Positions 13,098 to 19,908 of a stretch of DNA of 21,139 bases are shown in pieces. How positions within the stretch are numbered: the first letter of the stretch is position 1; each line of letters begins with the position of its first letter. The translations under genes were made by a program, and so were the position numbers. The notes beneath the pieces are model-generated. The model saw only the letters and a program-made list of their open reading frames with translations, was not told the DNA's origin and made no database searches. Origin of the DNA: Bacillota bacterium. Its GTDB lineage: Bacteria; Bacillota; Negativicutes; Sporomusales; Sporomusaceae. Location: positions 1-21,139 of the forward strand of contig JAEWGR010000058.1 of the NCBI GenBank assembly GCA_023388195.1. The letters are read 5' to 3'.

Positions 13098-15579
13098 TGC
13101 CACCTTTCCCCATAAACGAGATTAAGCTTAGCTGTATTTCTCCCAAAGCAGTTATCAACTTCCAGGAATATATAACTGCCTCCCGGTATTTAGCGGTAGC
13201 TCCTTCTGCCCAAATAGTAACCGGCGTGCCAATATCTACCGTTTGTTGCCAATCAGGCAATTGCACAAGTGAATTGCCGACAGTAGTATTAAAAAACTCA
13301 GCGAAGGCACTCTCTAACCAGCTATCCTCATAACTATCTGCAGCCAGTTCTTTTAAGTAATACCCTGCAAGCTGTTGGACCAATTCTTCATCAGCACTGA
13401 TCATGAGCCGGCCTGCAAAGCCTCCCTTGACATCAATAAAGGTTGAAATATCGTGCATACTGACTATCCCGGAGGCTGCTTCTTCCTGGCAGATTTCCAG
13501 TGCCGGAATACCAAATTCTTGATTCAAAAGAGTTTTAGCCTGGTTAATGACCTGTCCGCCCAAAAGGGAAATATCAAAGCTATCTTTTTGTTCGCCAGCC
13601 GCCAACGGCAGGGTAAAGGTAAACTGTGTCCCTTTCCCCACTTCTGTTGACACTTCAATTGTTCCACCAAGTTTTTCAATCTCAGATTTTACGGCAGCTA
13701 AACCCACGCCCCGGCCGGATAATTCACTGGCGGCTGCCACACTCGAAAACCCGTCGTCAAAAATGAGTTGTACCACTTGCGCATCTGTTAAGCTACAAGC
13801 CGCTGTTTGCGTGCATATTCCTTTATTAACAGCAAGCTGTCTAATAATGGCTTCATCAATGCCTCTGCCATCATCAGCAATTGTCACTACCAGGTTTGTA
13901 CCATCCTCTTTCACATCGCAGCTAATAGAGCCGGCAATTTCTTTACCTGCAGCCAGCCGTTCATCCGGCGTCTCCAGGCCGTGTGCCACGGCATTACGCA
14001 GAACATGAACAAGCGATTTAGTAAAATCATGATATTTCACCGGATCTACCAAAGTTTTCATCCCCGTTATTACTAAAGGATTGAGTTCCTTACCTTGATT
14101 CAAGGCGACATTCGCAATGTATTCAGGGAACATGGCCAGCAAATCGGCAAAGGGTTTGTATCGCAAGCGCTGCAACTCAGCAATAAGGATTCGGGCTTGA
14201 CCGGGCGAAAGCAACTGCTGAACCTTATCCTCTAATCGGCGTAGTTTGCAGTTTTCAATCACAATCGTCTCATCCTGTAAGAAAAACTGATCCCCTAAAA
14301 TCCGTTTCAACTGTGTTAATTCTTGCTCCAGCCAACCACATAATACCTCCGGTTGGTAGGCGGCGAAACAGGTCATCAGCTCCTGCGGCTCAACAGCGCC
14401 GGCCATCTTGTCCCGCACTTGAGCCAAATCGGACTCCAATTCGTGCAGGCCTGCGGCCACGCGGCACATCCCCAACTGGCCTAGAGTACCTTTCCAAGTA
14501 TGGACAGCCCGAAAAATCGTATTTATTTTTTGTTCTGCCGCCTCTTGTCCGACTAACAGCTCTGGCAGTTCCTGCCGGCAGAATACCTCATATTCTTTAA
14601 TTGCTTTGTTAAACTCTTGGTAGTGTGTAACAGCCCGTACCACCATAGATAAAACATTTTTTTCTTCCTGGATCTTTTTCTCCATTTCCCGCTGCTGGGT
14701 AATATCTGTTAGAACCAGTAATATTTCCTTTCGTTCCGGCTCAACAGGATGATTGATTAGTTTATAGGTTATTTGTATGTAGCTATCAGCAAATTGCAGT
14801 TCATCTGGCAGTAAAGAAAAATAGCTGTCCCGTAAGAATTCATTCTCTTCCTGAAAAATCTTCTTAAATAATGCCTCTAAAAAAACCTGTTGCCCGTTAT
14901 CGTCCGGATATAATAATGCCGGAACCGGCTCTGCCTGTATCTCCTGGTTAAAAATGACCACACACTCAGCACTATATTCACCGGCCACTTTTAAGTCTTC
15001 ACCAAAGGAAAGAAAACCCTGCCCGGCATTGTCTAATAAATTACGTACTTTAGCTACTGCCTCTGTTAATGCAAATGTCCGGCCCTGCAATTGATGCTGT
15101 ACTACCAGTTGCGCCGCATTTACCTCTTCTAACTCTTGTTTCTGTAATTGAATCTCCGTCTGCGATTGTTCAAGATCGCTAACAGCCTGTTTAAGTTCAG
15201 ATTCATTCACCTTAATGCGGTGAACCATCCAATTCATATCCCGCATTAAGTCAACTAGCTCGTTTTCATTGTCCTCCGTATTACGCTCAGCCGGAACATT
15301 AAGCAGCACATCATAACGGCCTGTTTTTACCTGTTGGCAGAATTCTTTCATTTTTTGTATCTGATTAGAAAAGAACCAATACCGGATAAGACCGGGCATA
15401 AGTAAACCAACAAGCACAGTCACCATCAACGCAATCGCCATCGTATTTTGAAATTCGCGATTCATATTTAATCCTGCCTGATTGCCGGCTACAACCATAA
15501 CTACAATCGGCAATAAGCCAAAGAACAACGAAATCACAAGTAATCGCGTTTTTATAGTCAATCGCAATCCCACCTTCAT
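13069..15579 (-). CDS. Membrane CheA-like histidine kinase with C-terminal CheX-like domain
   Basis: The product has 836 residues. In order: two membrane helices (about 12-31 and 45-66), a HAMP-like segment and a long coiled coil (about 70-170), a PAS-like region (about 180-295), a short coil, an Hpt domain with phosphate acceptor H360 in VHTWKGTLG, then a CheA-type ATPase domain with N box HVLRNAVAHG (525-534), G1 DDGRGI (569-574) and G2 GRGVGL (622-627). The CheW-binding domain of CheA is absent; in its place residues about 671-822 resemble CheX phosphatase (FIDVKGGFAGRL, then E761-F-F-N764, fitting its ExxN site). ATG 15579 lacks a ribosome site; TTG 15561, 9 bases after AAGGTGG, may be the true start. 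A promoter and a perfect Fur-box-like site precede it. Confidence 0.88.
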   Translation of the reverse strand: MKVGLRLTIKTRLLVISLFFGLLPIVVMVVAGNQAGLNMNREFQNTMAIALMVTVLVGLLMPGLIRYWFFSNQIQKMKEFCQQVKTGRYDVLLNVPAERNTEDNENELVDLMRDMNWMVHRIKVNESELKQAVSDLEQSQTEIQLQKQELEEVNAAQLVVQHQLQGRTFALTEAVAKVRNLLDNAGQGFLSFGEDLKVAGEYSAECVVIFNQEIQAEPVPALLYPDDNGQQVFLEALFKKIFQEENEFLRDSYFSLLPDELQFADSYIQITYKLINHPVEPERKEILLVLTDITQQREMEKKIQEEKNVLSMVVRAVTHYQEFNKAIKEYEVFCRQELPELLVGQEAAEQKINTIFRAVHTWKGTLGQLGMCRVAAGLHELESDLAQVRDKMAGAVEPQELMTCFAAYQPEVLCGWLEQELTQLKRILGDQFFLQDETIVIENCKLRRLEDKVQQLLSPGQARILIAELQRLRYKPFADLLAMFPEYIANVALNQGKELNPLVITGMKTLVDPVKYHDFTKSLVHVLRNAVAHGLETPDERLAAGKEIAGSISCDVKEDGTNLVVTIADDGRGIDEAIIRQLAVNKGICTQTAACSLTDAQVVQLIFDDGFSSVAAASELSGRGVGLAAVKSEIEKLGGTIEVSTEVGKGTQFTFTLPLAAGEQKDSFDISLLGGQVINQAKTLLNQEFGIPALEICQEEAASGIVSMHDISTFIDVKGGFAGRLMISADEELVQQLAGYYLKELAADSYEDSWLESAFAEFFNTTVGNSLVQLPDWQQTVDIGTPVTIWAEGATAKYREAVIYSWKLITALGEIQLSLISFMGKGGNENGACVSC

Positions 15580-15614
15580 TATGTAGAACAGTTATTCTTC
15601 ATTTCAATTTAGAA

Positions 15615-15629
15615 TGATAATTATTATCA
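15615..15629. promoter_or_regulatory. Perfect Fur-box-like palindrome before the kinase gene
   Basis: TGATAATTATTATCA matches all 14 defined bases of the 7-1-7 Fur/PerR/Zur consensus. It lies between the predicted transcription start (near 15635) and the kinase start codon at 15579. Confidence 0.75.
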
Positions 15630-15641
15630 TATATTGTCTAT

Positions 15642-15670
15642 ATTATTACAGACATTAAAAATCCTGTCAA
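15642..15670 (-). promoter_or_regulatory. Sigma-A promoter of the kinase-regulator operon
   Basis: TTGACA (15665-15670, perfect) and AATAAT (15642-15647) on the minus strand are 17 bases apart. The Fur-like site begins 12 bases after the -10. Confidence 0.7.
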
Positions 15671-15764
15671 TAACTTTTTCCATAACATTCCTTAATTGCT
15701 ATTTTTATCTTTTTTGCTTATACCCAACACTTCCTCCCTGTTATTTGGCAAATAGCCATAACAA

Positions 15765-15789
15765 AAGCCCTGCAATAATTGCAAGGCTT
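15765..15789 (-). terminator. Hairpin upstream of the kinase promoter, possible terminator
   Basis: AAGCC-TGCAA (15765-15775) pairs with TTGCA-GGCTT (15779-15789) with one C/A mismatch and a 3-base loop. On the minus strand TTTTGTT follows. No minus-strand gene lies just upstream; it may insulate the kinase promoter from read-through. The rest of 15671-15940 shows no gene to me. Confidence 0.4.
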
Positions 15790-15953
15790 AACGGTGAATA
15801 ATTCAGCAAATCATTTACTTTTCCAGGCTGCGGGTAATACTAAATCTTATTCTCAGTTAGTGGCACTAAAATATAAATACAGCTGCTTCGTTCATTAGTA
15901 GGGTATATAGGGAATATATATTGCTATAGACTCTAAAAAAAGGGGGGCTGCTT

Positions 15954-16415
15954 TTGATTCTGGGGTTTTGGATAGGTCAGTTTATTTTTTCATGGACAAT
16001 GTGGCTGATCTTTGCCCAAAAAGGCCAGTGGCATAAATACCTTTCAGTATGTATATTCGCCTCCTGGCTCTCACTAGTGGTGGAAGCAATTATGGTATAT
16101 TATACTCTTTGGTCTTATTCCGGCCATCCCTTAATTGGATTATTGGTTAATGGCTTCGGGGTATATATAGTGACCCTTTATCTCTTTGTGCAATGGCTGC
16201 CCACCGACCATTCTTTTAAGGCGCTGTTCTGGTATTTCTTCAAATGGACCTTGGCTGCCATTATTTTCGAATTAATTCATGCCAGTCTTGGTCACATCAC
16301 TTATTATAAATGGTGGAACATCGGCTACTCCTACTTGGCAGACTGGTTTCTTTTTTGGCTATTCTTCAAATATCATTTATTCGTTTCTACTGAGCGCGAC
16401 CCTCTCCCTCAATAA
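15954..16415 (+). CDS. CBO0543-type membrane protein
   Basis: The product has 153 residues. Four or five membrane helices dominate, rich in Trp, Phe and Tyr (for example MWLIFAQKGQW, YTLWSYSGHPLIG, WWNIGYSYLADWFLFWLFF). It matches my memory of the CBO0543 family of short membrane proteins in spore formers; their function is unknown. The start is TTG 15954, 7 bases after AGGGGGG. It is the only plus-strand gene between the iron locus and the sporulation genes and stands alone. The family name is moderately sure, the membrane nature is certain. Confidence 0.8.
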   Translation: MILGFWIGQFIFSWTMWLIFAQKGQWHKYLSVCIFASWLSLVVEAIMVYYTLWSYSGHPLIGLLVNGFGVYIVTLYLFVQWLPTDHSFKALFWYFFKWTLAAIIFELIHASLGHITYYKWWNIGYSYLADWFLFWLFFKYHLFVSTERDPLPQ

Positions 16416-16479
16416 AATTAATTGAGACTCCCGTTACTTTCAAAGTTGCCCTTGTCTTTACGTGCTGTTTTTTATTTTT

Positions 16480-16653
16480 TCATTTATTCATCTTCTGATA
16501 TTCTATTAACAATACATCAAGCAATTGGCTTGCCCTAATCACCTCCGGATCAGTAAGTATTTTCCCGTGCGCAATTTCGGTCATCTTCGAACGAAGCTGT
16601 TCAATCATCTCCCTGATTTCTATCAACTCTGCCAGAAGAAATCCCCCTTTCAT
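16480..16653 (-). CDS. Spo0E-like aspartyl phosphatase family protein
   Basis: From ATG 16653 the product has 57 residues; from a CTG at 16635 it would have 51. It is a two-helix protein: IEIREMIEQLRSKMTEIA, a turn HGKILTDPEVI, then RASQLLDVLLIEYQKM with the family signature SQxLD. Spo0E-like proteins dephosphorylate Spo0A~P in Bacillus and so restrain entry into sporulation. The ATG has no good ribosome site; AAAGGGGG at 16643-16650 lies 7 bases before the CTG instead. Both starts lie in or beside the arm of a large hairpin (16639-16686), so initiation may be controlled by folding. The DUF3231 gene lies directly upstream in the same direction. Confidence 0.82.
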   Translation of the reverse strand: MKGGFLLAELIEIREMIEQLRSKMTEIAHGKILTDPEVIRASQLLDVLLIEYQKMNK

Positions 16654-16686
16654 TTGGATATAAATTTTCCAAATAAAGGGGGATTT
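16639..16686 (-). terminator. Large hairpin after the DUF3231 gene, covering the Spo0E-like start
   Basis: AAATCCCCCTTT (16639-16650) pairs with 16675-16686, and ATTTGGA (16652-16658) with 16668-16674; only one base (16651) bulges and the loop is 9 bases. On the minus strand TTTCTTCT follows. It fits a terminator for the DUF3231 gene, but it also buries the purine-rich site and ATG of the Spo0E-like gene. Confidence 0.6.
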
Positions 16687-16708
16687 ATGTTCTATGACTA
16701 CTCTATAA

Positions 16709-17713
16709 TCAGGCTCTAGCTAATTCCTTACGATTTACTGCTTGCGGCGGCTCCTCAAACCAACCGTTTTCAATCAATAGATTTGCTCCATCCTCTGAGA
16801 AAGTGCCCACCTCTGCCATAAGTCTTGTATAATCTATAACTATATCATATCGCTGACTTGTTGAAATCGCCACGCCATAATTGCCAATCCCGGCTTGTAC
16901 CAAGGCCGCAGTATGAAACAACATCAGTTTATCAGAAAAAGGGGATTGGGTGGAATCAGTAATCAGTGGTTCTATGGGCAACGTGCCTGTCAAATCATCT
17001 TTAGCCAGCTTATCACTAAATATATCAATATGTTTTTGCGCTATGTTTTTACCCCGCAAAAAATAATCCCGTATTTGGGGCGACGAAGCTACTTGACTGA
17101 ATCCTGTCATTATCGCTTTACCGATAACGTTTGTTTGAATATTAATAAACAGATTCATGATCTCAATTGCTGTTAAAGGGCGTGTCTCCTTGAACAAGTT
17201 ACCGAGGAACCCCTGCTTGGCTGCATAGTGTACACTGGTCGACGGTGGAATTGACGGTGGTCTGATATAAATTCCCTTATCCAGCATAGTCGCAACAATT
17301 TTTTCATTAAGCTCAACCGACTCTGCCAGGTTTTGTTTATAGAAATTTCTGATATCCGTATGGGCTGTACTGCACAAGGACAGTCCGTGAGCGGCAATCC
17401 CCAGACGAGACATATTGCCTAAATAATACAGAGCGAAACAGTCGCCAAATAATTTGGGTGCCAAAACATCGATATCCTTATCAGTAAACCCATCCGGAAT
17501 CGCATAACCTTCATGTTCAAATATAGTTTTGATAAAGCGGATATGCTTTTGTGATAGAGATAAGGCAAACTCCAGTATCTCCTGGAATAAATCATCCTGA
17601 TTTTTTGCTATAAGATATTTCATTACACAACTGGCCAGGCTTTCATTCTGATACTGAGTCCACAGAACTGCAACCTCCGGAGCCGATATGCAGATACTAG
17701 ATTTAGTTTTCAA
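16709..17713 (-). CDS. DUF3231 protein (two helical repeats)
   Basis: From TTG 17713 the product has 334 residues. Two related halves are visible. The first (about 8-155) has SAPEVAVLWTQYQ, LSQKHIRFIKTIF, APKLFGDCFALYYLGNM and LDKGIYIRPP. The second (about 175-325) has TAIEIMNLF, IAQKHIDIFSDKL, SPFSDKLMLFHTAAL and IENGWFEEPP. This is the DUF3231 family, found in Bacillus and other spore formers, probably helical bundles resembling ferritin-like or coat proteins; no enzymatic role is established to my knowledge. TTG 17713 is preferred because AAGGAG is 8 bases away, whereas the GTG at 17722 overlaps that site. The gene stands before the Spo0E-like gene, and its long leader holds hairpins. Confidence 0.88.
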   Translation of the reverse strand: MKTKSSICISAPEVAVLWTQYQNESLASCVMKYLIAKNQDDLFQEILEFALSLSQKHIRFIKTIFEHEGYAIPDGFTDKDIDVLAPKLFGDCFALYYLGNMSRLGIAAHGLSLCSTAHTDIRNFYKQNLAESVELNEKIVATMLDKGIYIRPPSIPPSTSVHYAAKQGFLGNLFKETRPLTAIEIMNLFINIQTNVIGKAIMTGFSQVASSPQIRDYFLRGKNIAQKHIDIFSDKLAKDDLTGTLPIEPLITDSTQSPFSDKLMLFHTAALVQAGIGNYGVAISTSQRYDIVIDYTRLMAEVGTFSEDGANLLIENGWFEEPPQAVNRKELARA

Positions 17714-17792
17714 TATAAACACTCCTTACATCTGCTAAATTAGCTCTAGTATCGGTTAGCTTAAAGCAATTCATACAATGAATGAACTGCCA

Positions 17793-17819
17793 GACCGGTT
17801 CCTAGGGAAGAAACCGATC
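17793..17819 (-). other. Stable hairpin in the leader of the DUF3231 gene
   Basis: On the minus strand GATCGGTTTC pairs with GGAACCGGTC (10 pairs, two wobbles) around TTCCCTA. No T run follows, so it is not a terminator. It lies about 80 bases before the start codon and could be part of a structured leader. Confidence 0.35.
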
Positions 17820-17899
17820 ACAGGCTTTCATGCTTACTCACGCCAAATGCAACTTGCTATTGAAAGCTGCGAAGTCTTAATTTTATTGATTTTTAGCCC

Positions 17900-17932
17900 A
17901 AAAAGCCGCCTCACCCGGGAGGATGAAGCAGC
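17900..17932 (-). terminator. Intrinsic terminator or attenuator upstream of the DUF3231 gene
   Basis: On the minus strand GCTGCTTCA (17924-17932) pairs with TGAGGCGGC (17905-17913), nine pairs with two wobbles, around a 10-base loop, followed by TTTTT. There is no recognised gene between it and the tRNA-fMet terminator at 18026. It therefore ends a short RNA or attenuates the DUF3231 transcript. Confidence 0.6.
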
Positions 17933-18022
17933 CTAAGTAAACTGGCTTCGTCTGGCGATAGCAGACGCTCATATGATTGAAAACCCTAGCAGCACGAAGT
18001 GATTGCGGTTTATCAAGCGGTT
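17900..18022 (-). ncRNA. Candidate small RNA or structured leader
   Basis: Between the tRNA-fMet terminator (18026) and the terminator at 17900 the minus strand holds about 90 bases without an open frame but with a firm hairpin CGTCTG/CAGACG (17949-17967). It matches no riboswitch class that I know. The 5' end and promoter are not seen, so this is tentative. Confidence 0.25.
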
Positions 18023-18025
18023 AAC

Positions 18026-18058
18026 AAAAAAACCGTATTCTTGAGAATACGGTTTTTT
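18026..18058. terminator. Strong terminator after tRNA-fMet
   Basis: AAAAAACCGTATTC (to 18040) pairs with GAATACGGTTTTTT (18045-18058) around TTGA, 14 pairs. It can work in both directions. It lies 5 bases after the tRNA 3' end. Confidence 0.9.
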
Positions 18059-18062
18059 CCTT

Positions 18063-18138
18063 TGGTTGCGGGGACAGGACTTGAACCTGTGACCTTCGGG
18101 TTATGAGCCCGACGAGCTGCCAACTGCTCCACCCCGCG
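18063..18138 (-). tRNA. Initiator tRNA-fMet(CAT)
   Basis: A 76-nt tRNA that starts CGCGGGG and ends CCCCGCAACCA. The C1-A72 mismatch and the three G-C pairs flanking the CTCATAA anticodon loop are the marks of initiator tRNA. CCA is encoded. Confidence 0.96.
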
Positions 18139-18178
18139 ATATTCTTTATTGTTAACTTTTTATTTAAACTATGTATTT

Positions 18179-18187
18179 ATTATATCA
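18179..18187 (-). promoter_or_regulatory. Possible extended -10 for tRNA-fMet
   Basis: On the minus strand TGATATAAT contains a perfect TATAAT with an upstream TG (extended -10). No good -35 is seen. It lies about 40 bases before the tRNA. Confidence 0.4.
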
Positions 18188-18460
18188 CACTTTACTCGAA
18201 ATTATTACATTTTAAAAAATAAAATTTACTGGCCCTGCAGGGGTATATTCAGGACCCAGCCAAAATCTTCTTGCGGATAATGATTTGTCTAAAAGCATCA
18301 ACTTTATCCACACATAAAATAAGAAGAGTCAGGGCCTTACAGATATAAGATTCTGGCTCTCCAGGGGGGCATACAACATTTTGCTAGCAGGCCCGAAACA
18401 GGGAACAGTTTTGTTAAGATAAACATATTATGTAATATATTTCAGATTGAAAGGAGAAAA
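18188..18460. other. Intergenic stretch before the jelly-roll gene
   Basis: I see no gene here. It holds an inverted repeat AGAGTCAG/CTGGCTCT near 18324-18361 with a 20-base middle, no T run, and the sigma-K-like promoter at 18405-18432. Confidence 0.4.
18405..18432 (+). promoter_or_regulatory. Sigma-K-like promoter of the jelly-roll protein gene
   Basis: AC (18405-18406), then 17 bases, then CATATTATG (18424-18432). This fits the sigma-K pattern AC-16/17-CATAnnnTA except for the last base. The same core (AAACATATTATGTA) occurs before the Cys-rich gene on the other strand. Confidence 0.4.
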
Positions 18461-18463
18461 AAT

Positions 18464-18967
18464 ATGGATGATCGTCATTTCCAGAAATGTTGTGGCCATC
18501 ATCACGATGGCGGCCACAATGGAAATAATAGCAGTAACGGTGTCCTAAGAATTTATAATCCTATTAGCTCTATTGTTGGCTACGGCGCTAACCTCCCCTT
18601 AACTTTAAACACAATAAATATACCAAATAACAATGATTTTACAATCGATTTAATCAACAATATAATCTTGTTTGCACCGGGAATATATAGTGTAACCTAT
18701 ACAATAACGGCCACTATACCCGTCTCCCCACCAATAACAACGCCACTCACGATTTATGAAAATCAGGGGGGCATCGATGGCATACGGCTGTCTGCGTCAG
18801 TTTATAATTTCGAAAATATTGCTACCGTGTCGGGAAGTACTATGTATACTGGCATGGAATTCGGAAATGCTTTCTCTTTAGTAAATAGAACCTTTAATGG
18901 TGCCGCAGGAATACCTATCGAGCTTCTTTATCTCGAGATAACAGCATATAAAGTTTATAGTTTATAA
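18464..18967 (+). CDS. BclA-C/TNF-like jelly-roll protein, probable spore surface protein
   Basis: The product has 167 residues. A short His/Gly/Asn-rich head (KCCGHHHDGGHNGNNSSNG, about 8-26) replaces the collagen-like region of BclA proteins. The rest (about 30-167) is beta-rich, with FAPGIYSVTYTITATIP, a TIYENQGG strand and turn, and a closing IELLYLEITAYKVYSL, as in TNF/C1q-like trimeric domains of spore surface glycoproteins. GAAAGGAG precedes the ATG. There is no signal peptide, as expected for a protein made in the mother cell. The sigma-K-like promoter supports a coat or exosporium role; the fold call is by pattern memory, the location is inference. Confidence 0.72.
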   Translation: MDDRHFQKCCGHHHDGGHNGNNSSNGVLRIYNPISSIVGYGANLPLTLNTINIPNNNDFTIDLINNIILFAPGIYSVTYTITATIPVSPPITTPLTIYENQGGIDGIRLSASVYNFENIATVSGSTMYTGMEFGNAFSLVNRTFNGAAGIPIELLYLEITAYKVYSL

Positions 18968-18997
18968 CAAGGAATTAAATATGTAATGTCTCCCAAA

Positions 18998-19023
18998 AAG
19001 CCCCGGACTTCGGTCCGGGGCTT
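18998..19023. terminator. GC-rich terminator after the jelly-roll gene
   Basis: AAGCCCCGGAC (18998-19008) pairs perfectly with GTCCGGGGCTT (19013-19023) around TTCG. The T run is better on the minus strand (TTTTT) than on the plus strand (CTTCG), so it may serve both directions. Confidence 0.7.
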
Positions 19024-19082
19024 CGCTCAAAACAGCAGCAACAGATTATCGATAATCATTCCATACCATTTTTCAGCAAACT

Positions 19083-19165
19083 AAAAAGCCGCCCCGCGCA
19101 CAGGAACGGCTCGCGCCGGTGACACATTCGGTCACTCGGTTTATGACAAGGCCTTTCGGCCTTTA
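19083..19165 (-). ncRNA. Three-hairpin candidate small RNA ending in an intrinsic terminator
   Basis: On the minus strand three stems follow one another: AAGGCC/GGCCTT with a GAAA loop (19148-19163), an 8-pair stem with one bulge (19116-19139), and AGCCGTTCC/GGGGCGGCT (19087-19111) ended by TTTTT. No open frame of note lies here and no gene ends just upstream on this strand. It may be a small RNA; the promoter is not seen. The remaining bases of 18968-19443 show no gene to me. Confidence 0.3.
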
Positions 19166-19409
19166 TAGCTATATCAATTCCTTACCGTACCTGCAAAATC
19201 CATAGTCAAGCCAGCGCGGCCAGTTTTAATTTGATTTTACCTGAAAAATATGCGCTTGTTGTTAAGACATAATTAAGTATTGGTTAAATCATTATCAGCA
19301 ATTGGCCCGGAACTTAGTTGGTCATCTTCATGTCTCTGTTTGCTTTTCTCCTTGACAATTAGGTTTGCTCAAGACTATACCGCTATGCGTTAAGAGACGT
19401 AGGCATAAG

Positions 19410-19430
19410 AAAAGCGCCCTGCAGGACGCT
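19410..19430 (-). terminator. Terminator of the Cys-rich protein gene
   Basis: On the minus strand AGCGTCC pairs with GGGCGCT around TGCA, followed by TTTTC. It lies 14 bases after the stop at 19444. Confidence 0.75.
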
Positions 19431-19443
19431 ATGAAATTAGTAA

Positions 19444-19641
19444 TTAACAGCACCAATCATGTTTAAACTTTTTGTGGCATTTAGGACACTTACAGTCATC
19501 TTCAAAGCAGTGGTCACATTTAGGGCACTTACGACAATCTGGCTCACATACCCAATGGCATTTCGGGCACTTGTGAGGAAATTCATGCCAACATTTTGGG
19601 CATTTTTTATGCTTACAGCCACGATCAGAATCGATGCTCAT
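19444..19641 (-). CDS. Cys-rich protein with four CPKC motifs, probable spore coat or exosporium protein
   Basis: From ATG 19641 the product has 65 residues, 15 of them cysteine. Four CPKC units (three of them KCPKC with basic or aromatic neighbours) are spaced 8-18 residues apart, with extra C, H and acidic residues between and a CC end. The pattern could bind zinc as a string of knuckles or crosslink through disulfides. I recognise no named family. AAGGAGG lies 11 bases before ATG 19641, rather far; the longer frame to 19716 has no better start. A sigma-K-like promoter precedes it, and a terminator follows. A link to Cys-rich exosporium proteins such as C. difficile CdeC is by analogy only. 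Confidence 0.7.
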   Translation of the reverse strand: MSIDSDRGCKHKKCPKCWHEFPHKCPKCHWVCEPDCRKCPKCDHCFEDDCKCPKCHKKFKHDWCC

Positions 19642-19672
19642 TTTTATCAAAGCCTCCTTATTAGTTATACTA

Positions 19673-19699
19673 CATAATATGTTTGCTTGATAAAAATGT
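19673..19699 (-). promoter_or_regulatory. Sigma-K-like promoter of the Cys-rich gene
   Basis: On the minus strand AC (19698-19699), 16 bases, then CATATTATG (19673-19681). It shares AAACATATTATGTA and the AACA before the spacer with the site at 18405-18432. Confidence 0.45.
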
Positions 19700-19827
19700 T
19701 CCTGGAAGGTGCACATAAGAAATTAATGCAAAAGCGACCATCTCAGCTGTATCAAAGTCTTGATTAAGTTCCTGGAGTATGCTTGCATTTGCCACACTAC
19801 CCACCCCACAAATTATAAACGCAGATT

Positions 19828-19850
19828 AGGGCAGACTAGCTGCCCTTTTT
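19828..19850 (+). terminator. Plus-strand terminator or attenuator before the DUF5652 gene
   Basis: GGGCAG (19829-19834) pairs with CTGCCC (19840-19845) around ACTAG, followed by TTTTT. No plus-strand gene ends upstream of it; either it ends an antisense or small RNA or it attenuates the gene at 19909. Confidence 0.65.
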
Positions 19851-19908
19851 GATATAAACTTATTACTATAGGAATCCTATATTTAATTACAACGTAAAGG
19901 AGAATTTT

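Noticed and set aside
13547..14008. 153-codon plus-strand frame
   Set aside because: It is opposite the kinase ATPase domain and has a Pro/Ser-rich antisense composition without any family motif.
17713..18060. c-di-GMP, SAM, TPP, cobalamin or T-box leader before the DUF3231 gene
   Set aside because: None of the conserved core sequences of these classes is present; only generic hairpins are visible.
19285..19300. ATCATTATCA as a further Fur-like half site
   Set aside because: Only half of the palindrome matches and no promoter or gene start lies beside it.
19437..19622. 61-codon minus-strand frame overlapping the Cys-rich gene
   Set aside because: It is the other frame of the same repeats; the Cys-rich frame has the promoter, a ribosome site and the regular CPKC pattern.
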